Below are positions 38,709 to 49,466 of a stretch of DNA of 64,000 bases, in pieces. The DNA lies in contig CM065806.1 in NCBI GenBank assembly GCA_033398695.1, positions 45,967,001 through 46,031,000 on the forward strand, written 5' to 3'. Position 1 is the first letter of the stretch. Every line of letters starts with the position of its first letter. A program made the position numbers and the translations under genes. This DNA comes from Orobanche coerulescens. Lineage: Eukaryota > Streptophyta > Magnoliopsida > Lamiales > Orobanchaceae. The notes beneath the pieces are model-generated. The model searched no databases, was not told the DNA's origin, and saw nothing but the letters and a program-made list of their open reading frames with translations.

Positions 38709-41607
38709 GTAAGATCCGCGATTTTTGATTTTCGGTAAATTTCTTTTTTTGGCGGAAGTCCATCTTGGCGACTCTATTGTGACCGTTTCGTCATTCCGAG
38801 AGTGATTAATTCTGCACTTTTTGTCATCCGAGTTCTTTTTCGTGTCGTCTTATTGAGTTCCGTGTTCTTAAGCGACTTTTCCGCACTTGAGTTTGATTCT
38901 TGCGGATCTCGTCCGAAACTGTTGTTTCAAGTTTCTCATAAGTTCGTGTAATGTTGTTATACGTGTTGAGAGCTTTGGCTTAGTGTTTCGATCGTGTATC
39001 GTGTATTTCGGACGTTTTGGGCCGTTTTTGTAATTTCCCAAAGTTTGGGGTAATTACTTTCGTTGTCGTTATTCCGAACCTTCGGTTAGTCGGAATTATA
39101 TTTTCTTTTAACATTTGAGTTTGTTGCTGTGCACTCTTCGTATGCATGTCCCCATCTTGTGTTGTTGTTGTCGTTTCACGGCTTCGTCGCGCTCGTACTC
39201 GACGAGCTGAACTTAGCAATTCTGGGACTACTAAGTGACTTACGTACGCTATGCTATATGCATAACGTACGTTATCATCTTGAGCCTTATGTACGTTAAG
39301 CCTTCTCATTATGTACGTAAGGGGTATTCCAGTTCAGACAGTGAGTTCTGGCCATCGATAGCGCACGCTATGTTTTGGCCCTAACGTTCATTAACTGTGC
39401 GTATTACGTACCTTAAGCTCTTGCCATAATGTACGTAATGGTCTTCGTTATTTCGGACAGGAGGTTCTGGGCATGTCTTACGTACGGAATATTTCATGTC
39501 TTACGTACGTAATACCTTTAACATACGTTATTCTTTGTGTATAACGTACGTAATACATGTGCGGGTTTATATACCTAGGAGTTGACCGAGTTCGTCATTT
39601 TCTTCACCTTCACTTCGTCTCTCCGCGGCTGGGCGACTCGTGGGCCATTGAAGGGCGATTTTGGGGTCTTGTAACTCCAAGTTTACATCTTCCTTGAGTT
39701 CTTGGTGTTGATTAACAACATCAATCCGTGTTCTTCGTCTTTGATTCGAGGTAATCATCTTGTAAACCCTTCCTTTATATTTCGTGAATCTTCAAGATTC
39801 GGGTTATTCTTCATGAATCGTGCTATTGTATATCATCAATCAGTTGTATTGATTCTCTTCCCATGTTTTGATTCGTATTTCTTACCGTATTCGGGTTCGG
39901 ATGATGTTCTTGATGTTCTTTGGGAAATATTGAGCCCCAAGTGTCCGATCCTTTGTCTCTACAAATTCTTGTTAAGAATTTCGTGTGTTTTGCATCTTCC
40001 TTGAGATCGACCTTATAGTGACTTAGTTGTTCTTGTGTTTTCGACCTAGTCGGAAGATTCGAGGGTTTCCGGTCGAGCTTTCCTGTTGCTTCGCGTGCTT
40101 TGGATTTGAGGCAAGTACCTTGTTCATACACTTCTTGTTTTGTGGATATGATGATCGGTGATCGTCTAAATGTGTTTATTTGGTTGTTTGAAATGAACTT
40201 TCAAAAGATTCGGTTAGCCTCGTTAAAGGCTCTCTTTCAAGACCTTGTGTATTTTGTGATTAGTGTGTTTCATAAACGATTATGTGAATCTTATGGATAT
40301 GGTTGGTGTTGATGTTGCGCTTGATAATATGTGTGTACGTATATTGGCTCATTTCGGTGCGTTGTGGCTTGACGTTATGTTTTGCTAAGTGTTTGATGCC
40401 TCTGGGTGAATAGTTTGGATATCTTTGTTGTATTGTACTATGGATGTGAATGTGTGGATGTGGGCGGGGCCTACGGTGACACATGGCATGCGATCATGTG
40501 GTCAGGATGCAACAAGCGATTGATCCAACCGTGAGAGCCTAAGAAAAACTACGGTGACACATGGCTTGTGATCATGTGGTCAGAATGCAACAAGTAATTG
40601 ATCCAACCGTGAGCGCCAAAGAATACCTACGATGACATATGGCATGTGATCATATGGTCGGGAGACAACAAGTGATTGATCCAACCGTGAGATGCCGTGA
40701 CAAGTGTTCAGCTGGTGTGTTTATGATTTGTGAATGTGATTTGCTCACCTCGGGAGGGTCCGTCGAGGCCTCGAGGGAATCTATGACTTCACTATGGATT
40801 CACGAGTTGGTGTTGTATTTGTGTGACCAAGATTTACGTATCTTGGGTGATTATGTTGTGTTGATTTTATGTCCGTTGAGGACACGTGACGTGAGTTTTG
40901 ACCCTGTGAATTGTTGTTGGTTTTATTTGTGAAAACAAAACCTTTGGGGCTGTGACCCCTGTTGATTTTTGGAAAGAGAATGATTCGATAATCCTAAAAT
41001 GTTTTCTACTAAAACTCCCGATGGCTTATTAAACCATTTTGTAAATTGTTTCTCTTGAATCGTGATCTTTCGATTTTGGAACGTTTTACCCAAACTCTTG
41101 CTTCGGGAAATATTTTCGTTGTGTTGGAATATATGAGGATTCCTGATTATTATTATTCTTGGAACTTGAATTGTATGACTCGTATCTGCACTTTGTACTT
41201 GCACTAGCAAAATAGTGGAATTTTGCTAACCCCCGAGTAATCGGGGGGTGGATGTCTGTATTGCATTCAGGTTTTGGGGAGCATAGCACAGGGTCGGCAT
41301 GAAGGATGATGAAAGATGAACGATACTAATCACAAGAGGACCCGTATAATGTCATATTGGTTTAGTTGTATTTTATTTTCGCTGTAGTATTCTTTCCCTG
41401 TTGTACGGGAGTGTGTTGTATTCGACCTCTGCGTGGGCATGTAGTGTGATTGAGTTGTATGTATTTATTGAAAGACCAATTCGGTCTACTGAGTCATTTT
41501 AGCCTTAAAGGCATTGTTGAGATGTTCGATGTTGTTACCAGCCTGGTAGATCCTTGAAGAAAGGTTCTACGGCGTGTAATATCCCTGAGCGGATTGGGGG
41601 TGTTGCA
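38709..41607 (+). mobile_element. Solo LTR (gypsy) inside integrase
   Basis: 2899 bp starting TGTAAGATCC and ending GTGTTGCA, with target duplication aaatt (38704-38708, 41608-41612). Palindrome-rich region at 39236-39560 (acgtacgt-type words); TATA-like tttatatacc at about 39566-39575; three units of about 78 bp at 40466-40690; stems at 41205-41228, 41229-41247 and 41546-41570. No internal domain, so a product of LTR-LTR recombination. Clearly homologous to the LTR at 58053. Confidence 0.93.
40466..40690 (+). repeat. Minisatellite, about 78-bp unit, three copies
   Basis: Units contain cctacggtgacacatggc, atcatgtggtca and ttgatccaaccgtgag, with a few substitutions each. Confidence 0.9.
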
Positions 41608-42600
41608 AAATTGGCTAGAGATGTGCAGAAAGTTATTAACCATTGTCGTGTGTGGCATATAGCCAAGACGCAGCACACTAATCAGGGTCTTTATACTCCC
41701 TTACCTACGCCTGAAGGTCCTTGGGAAGACGTTAGTCTTGATTTTGTCCTTGGCCTGCCATTAACACAACGCAAGAAAGATTCCATCATGGTAGTCGTTG
41801 ACCGTTTCTAAAAAATGGCTCATTTTATCCCGTGTTCTAAGACATTTGACGCCTCCCAGGTAGCTCGCCTATATTTTGCTGAAATAGTGCGCTTACACGG
41901 TGTGTCGCGATCTATCACTTCTCACCGAGACATTAAGTTTGTTAGCTATTTCTGGCGTACATTGTGGAAGCGATTGGGGGCTAAGCTTAATTTTAGTAGT
42001 TCGCACCATCCTCAAACCGATGGGCAAATCGAGGTGACCAATAGAAGTCTTGGAAGTTTACTTCGTTGTTTGGTGGGTGATAAACCGAAACAGTGGGATG
42101 TTGCTTTACCACAGGCTGAGTTCGCATATAATCGGTCCAATCACAGCTCTACGGGTCGTAGTCCATTCTTTGTTGTGTATGGACGCAATCCTTTTACTCC
42201 TCTTGATTTGGCTCCTATGGTGTGTGATGGTTCAGTTAGTGCCGAGGGGGACGAGCGTGCCCGTCAGATTAAAGAGTTACATGCACAAGTTCGCGAGCAG
42301 ATCATCAAGCACAATCTACAATACCAAACTCGTGCGAACAAGCATCGTAAGCAGGTCATTTTTGAAGAAGGTGATCTTGTGTGGATACATTTGAGACGTG
42401 CCCGGTTTCCTCAGGGTCGTTTTGGTAAGCTCCACCCGCGCACCGATGGTCCTTTTCTATCTTGAAGAAAATTAATGATAATGCGTACAAGGTGGATTTG
42501 CCAGGTCACTATGGTGTTTCTGCTACTTTTAATGTTGCTGACCTCTCTCCGTATACGCCCGCCGCTGACTTTGATGGTGACTCGGGGCCGAGTTGTTTTT
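41608..42600 (+). pseudogene. CRM-like integrase
   Basis: Resumes after the solo LTR with the second zinc-binding half (HCRVWHIAKTQ), then DVSLDFVLGLP and VVVDRF followed by an in-frame TAA at 41809. The core goes on (KMAHFIPCSKTFD, SITSHRDIKFVS, HHPQTDGQIEVTNR, KQWDVALPQAEFAYNRSNHS) and ends with DLVWIHLRRARFP and GKLHPRTDGPF. A frame change near 42455 separates the tail (NDNAYKVDLPGHYGVSATFN), ending 12 bp before the 3' LTR. The DDE aspartate positions are visible, one as HRD instead of DRD. Confidence 0.9.
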
Positions 42601-42612
42601 AGAGGGGGAGGA

Positions 42613-43247
42613 TGATACGGATCAAGGAGGAAGCCCACATAGCCCAACCCAAGCCGGGCCCACTGAAAGTGGCTAGGGTCGGCTGAATGTTTTGAAGATC
42701 CTATCCAAGTCATTTTTTTTTTTTGATGTTCCAAACTTACACCTGACTAGTCCTCGGGATAACAGCCCCGGTCCCACAGTACTGCTACCAGTTAAATCGC
42801 GAGATGTGTATCTGGCTCCCAGGTTCTTAAATATCCTCAACTACCGCGCACAAGGAGTCGTCCCCCAAGTGATTGCTCCATGCTGGACCCCCCCAAATCC
42901 AACCGCAGGTTCCCACCGAGATCTGGCCTCCCACACTGCCGCTTGAAGCCCTCAATATTTAATTGTTCCACCAGCGTATTATTTCTTTTGTTTGATTGTT
43001 ATCGTTTCCTTTAATTTCGGATTATGTTTCTATCTTGTTTGCATATTTTCCTATTTAAAGGGTTGTATTCCCTAGTTGGAGGGACATAATTGAATAAAGA
43101 ATTTCTTTCGAAACAACTTTGTTTCTTGTTCATTCGATCGGCCGGAGAACAACACCGACGATCGTTGCTTGGTTGGCCAAGAACGATTGCCGCTAGGGCT
43201 ACGCCTAGGTTTATCGTTTTTACCCACTCGTATACGAATCCGTATCA
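42613..43247 (+). repeat. CRM-like 3' LTR with SINE insert
   Basis: Matches the 370-bp 5' LTR except for the insertion at about 42715-42976 and around ten small differences. Confidence 0.92.
42715..42976 (-). mobile_element. Related SINE copy lacking the tRNA head
   Basis: Starts (plus strand) with poly-T and shares words with the SINE at 36007: taaatcgcgag, gcgcacaaggag and tcccacactgccgcttga. The tRNA-like box A/B part is absent, so it is 5'-truncated or rearranged. Exact limits are uncertain by a few bases. Confidence 0.75.
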
Positions 43248-43252
43248 AATAT

Positions 43253-44168
43253 TCACTACTCAATAATATTTGTGACCCTACTGGTTAGAATGATTTGTGA
43301 TATCCAACATGTTTGCTAAGCTTTTGATCAACATTGGAAAAATAAATATGAACTTACTTAGAATTATGTAAGAGTTTCATGCATGTGTTGCTAAGCCTTC
43401 GATCAAAATCGACGAATAACCTGCCAATATTACAGATGAAAACGCGGAAAGAAAATAGTTCATAACTATTTTATTCATCTTTTCGTCAACTTATGAAACA
43501 CTTGGTGGCCAGATATGATAGAATTATTATATAAAGATAGATAAAACTAATTTTGTCACCAACTGACCATGCATAAACTACATATTTATACCACATACTC
43601 CATAGAAGTTGGGGAGACTTTCTAAACTGTGACATGAATATGAATTTTATGACTACTAAACGGAAATAAGAAAATTCAATGCATGAGTACTTGATTGGAC
43701 ACGGAATTATATTGAACTCAAAATTGGTTATATCATTTAATCTCTTAATTTTTGTTATAAAACTCAACATGAATCATTAAGACTAAACATTTAATATTAG
43801 GACTCGTAGATAAGGTATTTTATTTATCTTAGGAAAAAATCGAACTCACAAATTATTGTAAAAATGAGAGGAGATAACATTATTCTGATAAAAAAATATC
43901 AAGACTTAAGCAACCACTCAACAATTTAAATATATAATATTGAGATTGAGATTTTTTTAAAATTGAATATTAAAACTAAGATTTTTTTAATATATATATA
44001 TATAATGAATTTAAATGTGAATTCTTTACTCCTGTTTTAAAAATGTTAGTAGAGTTCCGCAGTTACTTTAATAGAGTGATGGTTTTGTAGTTTTTCTTTT
44101 TCGAAAAGCAAAATTTAGATATAGGAGCATTTAAGTTTAATTATTTCCATATCTTATATACATACATA
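43253..44168. other. AT-rich intergenic DNA
   Basis: Nothing beyond simple AT-rich sequence and a short (TA)n run near 43993. Confidence 0.4.
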
Positions 44169-45038
44169 CAGTAGAAACTTGATAAATTAATACTCGATTA
44201 TTTAATAAATTCTCTAAGATAATATTTTTTGCCGGTCCCGACTCGGGGATAGGGTGCTAAATTAATTATTCGCTAAAATTATAAGATAATACATTTTTGA
44301 TAATTTATTTAGACCCCATATAAAATATAAATTGATAATTCCTTATATATAGCATATTACATGAATGATTTATTTCGCCTTCTCAATGATTAGTTCACCT
44401 GTCATATTCACATGCTCTTGATATTGAAGAATCCATTCATAGAGAGATTTTTCTAGGTCATGAAATTTTGCCGGTTTGTGTCGCTTAACATCGCCTCTTT
44501 CGGGAGCAAGTGAGAGATACTCTAAAGAACGCTTAACTGTATTCGATATTGTCGCTTGACTCACCTGCAAACCATAGTTACTATGAACCCATTCTTGCAA
44601 TTGCTTTTGAGTGAGACTCAATTATCTCACAAGGCTTGCATAACGCTTCTTGAATCTCGTCATTGTTGTTTTTTTCACACCTTTAAGATGGGAAGCCATG
44701 TTGTGTGTATGATTTGTTTGTGTTAACCTATTTTGATCTTGTATTTATATAGAAAATATTTTTAATGTCATAAAGTGATACATTGAACACAAGAAGCATA
44801 ATAAGGTGGGAGATTGAAGGTTTCTTTCAAATTGGGCCGTTCATTTGATATACATGCACTGTATACAATAATTAAGTGGAAGCTTGAAAGGTGTTTGTAA
44901 CTAAGTATTCTACTATAAATTAATAAAATATTAATTAATATATAAATTAATAGTTATTAATTTATCGATTAATTAATAACTCTTTTAATTAATAAATTTT
45001 GGTGGTCCCAAGTGTATTATATTATAGAGTTTCTACTG
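44169..45038 (-). mobile_element. Emigrant/Lemi-like pogo transposon, deletion derivative
   Basis: Inverted ends cagtagaaactt... and ...agagtttctactg, flanked by TA, and a tail rich in attaat. The ends resemble the Emigrant/Lemi1 group of Tc1/mariner-pogo elements. At 870 bp it is too short for a full transposase, but it retains an N-terminal DNA-binding coding piece, unlike a typical MITE. Confidence 0.85.
44370..44699 (-). pseudogene. Pogo-type transposase N-terminus (HTH)
   Basis: From an ATG at 44699 the frame reads MASHLKGVKKTTMTRFKKRY, meets a TAA at about 44625, and continues in the same frame: LTQKQLQEWVHSNYGLQVSQ, ATISNTVKRS, then WILQYQEHVNMTGELIIEKA. This matches the helix-turn-helix plus CENP-B/Tc5-like DNA-binding layout of pogo/Tigger transposases. 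The DDE catalytic domain is absent. Confidence 0.8.
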
Positions 45039-45608
45039 TATATTGAAGAAGGATGGACAACTACTTTTTACAGCATTTGAATTTATTATATCATTGTCGC
45101 GTATCAATAATGCAATAATATATGAAGAATAAATTTATACTGCCGATTAATGATAGCATAAAATATTTTTTTGCTAATTAATAATAGCATAAATTAATCA
45201 CAAAGGCCAGGAGAACCAAATATTATTAACAAATTTTTCTCTCTATGCTTTTGTGGAGTTTGAAAAATGTATTATTATAACTACTAATATAACAAAATGT
45301 AATTGCTCATAAAATCTAAGATTAAAAAATGTGTTATTATAACTACTAATATAAAAAAATAATTTATTAAATGAAGTTGAATGTTATTAGATATTTTTAT
45401 TTGCTCTTAAAATATAATTATATTATTATTAATAGTGTTTAATATAATAATTGTGTTAGTTATATTTAATATAGTAGTCACCCTAATCATAATAGTCAAC
45501 TTCATTTAATGAGCTAGCTACTAAACAGTTCCTACTACTCTAAAAGATTGTAGGTCCTGCTTGGTCGAAATCGTGTTTGTGAGAGTCGCGACTCTTTAAT
45601 TTCTCTTC

Positions 45609-45915
45609 AGTTTTGATGGAGGAGCATCAGACGCAGTCCCACCACCTCTTCCATCTTCGCGCGCACGATAGCCCCTCTGCCTCGTCACCTCCGACCTCCC
45701 CACGGCCCCAATTGTCTCCCAAAACGACGACGAAGATCCCTTCGAGCCGACCGGGTTTATCACCGCCTTCTCGACATGGTCACTCGAGCCATACCCAATT
45801 TTCGCCCAATCTTCAATCTCCTTCGCGAGGCACTTGGCGGAGCTGGAGCGGGTGCTCGAAACGACGTCGCAGGGGAGTGCCTCGGGTCTGTCGCAGGGGA
45901 GGGCCTCGTGATTAT
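45609..45915 (+). pseudogene. PBRP: pBrp (plant-specific TFIIB-related) exon fragment
   Basis: Starts just after a good acceptor (ttctcttcag). It reads EEHQTQSHHLFHLRAHDSP in one frame, then after a one-base shift near 45675 VTSDLPTAPIVSQNDDDEDP and FEPTGFITAFSTWSLEPYPI, then HLAELERVLETTSQG before a stop near 45913. This matches my recollection of the linker segment following the zinc ribbon in plant pBrp, a TFIIB relative reported at the outer plastid envelope and in the nucleus. The zinc-ribbon exon and most of the first cyclin fold are absent, and the frame is broken. Confidence 0.8.
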
Positions 45916-46223
45916 TCATTAAGTGGTTCTGGCAATGGTATTGGTGGCATCAAAAGATAAAACAAAAAGTTTCTGATTTATAAGCAGTTTAATTTTGTGT
46001 ATTAGTATGAGTAGGGGACATCTAAGCATCTGAAATAAAGGAAGGCCTTATTTCAGAAGCTTGGTTTCGGCTTATTTCCATCCTAACTTTATGTTATGAT
46101 AGAGTATCTTGTTTTTTTATAGTAACATTGTTATGATGGGAATACAAATTAAAGTACTTGAGAGAAATAACCATTTTATTTTCTCCGGATTTGTAAATTG
46201 GATGTCTTTCTTTTGATTGCCAG

Positions 46224-46382
46224 GAAATATCAATTGTCGCCAACTTACCACAAAAGGAGATAGGAAAGTACATCAAGATTCTAGGAGAAGCTCTGCAACT
46301 AAGTCAATCGATTAATAGCAATTCGATATCAGTTCACATGCCCAGATTTTGTACACTTCTCCAACTCAACATATCTGCTCAG
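46224..46382 (+). pseudogene. PBRP: pBrp exon encoding part of the cyclin folds
   Basis: A 159-bp block between a good acceptor (gattgccag) and donor (cag/gtactt), open in all 53 codons: EISIVANLPQKEIGKYIKIL, GEALQLSQSI, VHMPRFCTLLQLN. It is strongly conserved with plant pBrp and in the right order after the fragment at 45609. The expected following exons were not found downstream, so this looks like a truncated gene copy. A single well-preserved exon suggests loss was fairly recent. Confidence 0.85.
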
Positions 46383-47749
46383 GTACTTTCTTGTTTTCTA
46401 CCTTCTCATAAAGATGTCTTGCTAGATCTTTGGCTTGTTTAAGACTCTTGGTTACACGACTTGTTTAAGACTCTTGGAAAATCCGGCTTGTTTAAGACGG
46501 AAAATCCCGATAAAGAATTTCCTTGTTCTTCATGAATTATGTGGGCCGGTGACCCTCGGTTACACAGCTCCCGAGGTATGTCCCCGGTTTCAGCATGACA
46601 CCCATAGTCATACTAATGCGTTTCTCTGTTCAAATGGTTTCAACTATTTTTCTTTTGGCATTTTCAAGATTTCAGGTGGAACGGTTTTGAAGTGCAATTG
46701 AAAAAAATCAAGTGGAGATCTTAGGTGTTCTTAAGATCTTCTGTTGTATTGTGAGTTTCTTCTATATTTTAGGTTCTAGCCCGTTTACTGTTTTTTGTAT
46801 ATTTTTTTCGACCCCTCGAATTTGAGATTAGGTTTTACAGTTTTATTATTCACCTGTAATTTATGTATTTGCTTTTCTTCCTAATTTTGTACTTCTTTAT
46901 GGATATTGTGCTTCTCTCATATTTAATTTAATTTATTTATTTGGGGTCTCTTATGATTGGTTGTTTAGTATAGTTCTAGGATTCTGTCGTTTATCAATAC
47001 TCGGTAGAGAGAAGGTTTTAGGATTTCCTCTTTCATTATTTGTTATTCTTGAATTATTATTGTTGTTAACTTTGTTGTGATTGGTTATAATTTGTGTATT
47101 TGCTTCTCTTCTTAGTTTTATATTTCTTTATGATTGTTGTGCAGAGATTTGATTTTCGACTTTTTTTTTATATTTCAACTATGTTGGTTATCTCCTTCAT
47201 ATGAAGGTTGCGACAGGAAGGGCATCCGGCGTAAAACTTTGCCACTTTGTTATTTGCATGAGTTATGGTGTTAACTAATTTTAGACAATTAGACGACACT
47301 ATAATCTTCATGCCACCGACCCCAACATAGTTGGGATTAAGGTGCTGTTGATGATGATGATGATGATGCTTCTCTTCTTAATTTTGTTGTTTCTCTTTTT
47401 CTTGTATCGACATGTATTCTATCAGTTTATCTTTTCTTAATAGTTTCCCATTCTTCTCAATTGTTTACAGAAATTGTTCCTCACCCGAAATTTTAAATAT
47501 TTTGTAGATATGCCCAATTAATTATTTTCTCTGTGTTCACTTCTTAGGCCTTTTTATTTTTCTTCCAGTCTCTAAAAAAAGGCATGTCGGCCGCGGTCGA
47601 AATTATTTCCCTTCTAACGACGCTGTCCTCTGCCGCTATTTTTGCCCCGTCTCTTCTTCTTTCTTCTTTCATTCTCTTGGTTTTTATGTTCACGGTCATA
47701 TATATTTCCTTCATGAATTGCCCTAGATTTAATTTTCGGTTCAGGTTAT
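46383..47749. other. T-rich non-coding DNA with degenerate repeats
   Basis: Recurring words such as gcttctcttcttaattttg and ttgtgcagagatt. No coding exon recognised. A SINE-like tail lies within it. Confidence 0.4.
47195..47372 (+). mobile_element. SINE/LINE-like 3' segment with (GAT)n tail
   Basis: Contains ggaagggcatccggcgtaaa, the small stem gaccccaacatagttgggat, and a (GAT)n-rich end. Same tail type as the 50-bp insert at 4240. The 5' limit is not defined. Confidence 0.5.
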
Positions 47750-48362
47750 TGTTGGGGTTGCAAACCCAAGTCCCACATTGGAAAGAGAAGGAAGTGAAGT
47801 TTTCTATATAAGCAAGTCTACCACTCCATTAGTATGATGCCTTTTGGGAAGGAGCCCAAAGATAAATCCGTGCGGGCTTGGCCCAAAGCGGACAATATCA
47901 TACTAATGTGACAGAGTGGTGGTGGCGGTCCTAACAAGTGGTATTGGAGGCTGGGCCCAATGGTGGAGCCTAAAGTGAGACTGCCTTTACGATGGTGGAG
48001 AATCCCCCGGTGTGACCTCACAATATCTGTGGTGGTGCCTTGTGTCGAAAGTCTTCCTGATATTGTGGTGATCAGGCGGCGTGTCCCGTTCGGTGATGAT
48101 AACGGCGGTGCAAGATGTACAGATTATCGCTCGAGGGGAGGACAATGATGGTCCTTGGTTTGAGGGGAGGTTTGTTGGGGTTGCAAACCCAAGTCCCACA
48201 TTGGAAAGAGAAGGAAGTGAAGTATTCTATATAAGCAAGTCCACCACTCCATTAGTATGAGGCCTTTTGAGAAGGAGCCCAAAGATAAATCCGTGCGGGC
48301 TTGGCCCAAAGCGGACAATATCATACTAATGTGACAGAGTGGTGGTGGTGGCGGTCCTAACA
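47750..48362 (+). mobile_element. TRIM (miniature LTR retrotransposon)
   Basis: Two terminal direct repeats, 47750-47936 (187 bp) and 48173-48362 (190 bp), starting TGTTGGGGTTG and ending TCCTAACA, flanked by gttat (47745-47749, 48363-48367). A primer-site-like agtggtattggaggc follows the first repeat, and a purine tract (gaggggagg) precedes the second. The interior of 236 bp has no coding capacity. Hence a non-autonomous TRIM. Confidence 0.93.
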
Positions 48363-48367
48363 GTTAT

Positions 48368-49466
48368 ATGTGCTTCTTCAGCCATTATTTAATCCTTTTT
48401 CTCATATGCTTCTTCAGCGATTAACTATTATGTTTCCTCATATTTTCTTTTTGGGAAATTGGCCCCTCTCGATTTCTATCTAAAAGTTATCGCGTGTCTT
48501 TGTTATAGGTGTTCCTCGCTCGATTATTTTTGGTGTTCGTTTTGGTCTTTTATTTTGGAGCTCGGTTTCATTGTCTCCGTGTTGGTGTACCGTGAGTGCC
48601 CTAGGAATTATCTTATTTGCTATTTTTTGTATATGTTTTCCAGCTTCTCGGGCTTCAAAATAGGTTCTTTCCTTTTATTAGTCGCTTGTTCAGTTTGTGT
48701 ATTAGTTTTTTTCTTGATTTCGTATTTTTTATGAATGTTAGAGAGAGATTAAATTTATTAGTGTTCTTATTCAGCTGCAAAATTTGGTTATCTTTTCCGG
48801 GTTTCTTGCTTCTCTTCTTAACTTGGTAGTTTTTTTAATGTTGTGCGAAGATTAGATTGTTGGGCTCTGTTGTGCACTGGATTTGGTTTCTTTATTCCGG
48901 TCTCTTAACGATTTGGTGTTATTGGTACTTCTTTTTTATTGTTGTGCAGAGATTAATTTGTTTAGTTCTGTTATTTAGTCTTCATCTGATTAATTATATA
49001 TTTCTTATATTGACATGTACTCTATACTGCTTTAGTCGGTTCTTATTCTTCTTAATTGTTCACAGAAAATGTTCCTTACCCTAAACATTCAAATATTTTG
49101 TCGTTATGCTTGCTGCTGTTATTAAAATTCAGCTCCGGTTTTGGCTCTATGCCTTCTTTGTTTCCTTTTTGTCTTTATCAGTTGTGGTTTGCTCTTCTTC
49201 CCTTTTTCTCCAGCGGGTAATTTCTCTTTTGGAATTGCTCAATTCAGAACCTATTACTGTTGTGTTGCTTTCCATTTAGTTCTCTTGCAGGGTGGTGGTT
49301 AGGTATAATAACTAATATTATTTTATTCAGTTTCGCATGTCTATCAGTCTGCTATTACATTGGGTTCTTGTATATGTTTCTACAATTACTTAAAATCTGC
49401 TAGTCATTTAATCTTTTTTTTTTTTTTTTTTGGTTTGGTGTTTGGTAATCTGAAGATGTTCTCAGT
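48368..49466. other. T-rich non-coding DNA
   Basis: Pyrimidine-rich on the plus strand. Open frames here are hydrophobic because of T-rich codons and show no domain. A (T)18 run lies near 49413. Confidence 0.4.

Larger units (their letters stand above)
34482..43247 (+). mobile_element. Ty3-gypsy element, CRM-like, with three insertions
   Basis: LTRs at 34482-34851 (370 bp) and 42613-43247 (635 bp including a SINE), starting tgatacggat and ending atccgtatca, with target duplication aatat (34477-34481, 43248-43252). A primer-site-like tggtattcagagc follows the 5' LTR at about 34854. Gag and pol appear to have been one reading frame. Insertions: SINE 36007-36451, solo LTR 38709-41607, second SINE about 42715-42976. 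The lineage is inferred from the integrase tail (DNAYKVDLPGHYGVSATFNV) and protease (DGGSCENM), which resemble CRM-type elements. No chromodomain was found. Confidence 0.93.

Noticed and set aside
45596..45919. Minus-strand frame opposite the pBrp fragment
   Set aside because: The plus strand carries recognisable pBrp residues. The minus frame is a GC-driven shadow.
46505..46640. Possible protein-kinase activation-loop fragment (CGPVTLGYTAPEV)
   Set aside because: Only about twelve residues resemble a kinase, with no flanking HRD, DFG or other motifs in any frame. Probably chance.
47931..47952. tRNA gene hint at agtggtattggagg
   Set aside because: It is the primer-binding-site position of the TRIM. 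No cloverleaf can be drawn around it.
48459..49084. Hydrophobic plus-strand frames resembling membrane proteins
   Set aside because: T-rich DNA on this strand produces Phe/Leu/Ile codons in every frame. No conserved motif.
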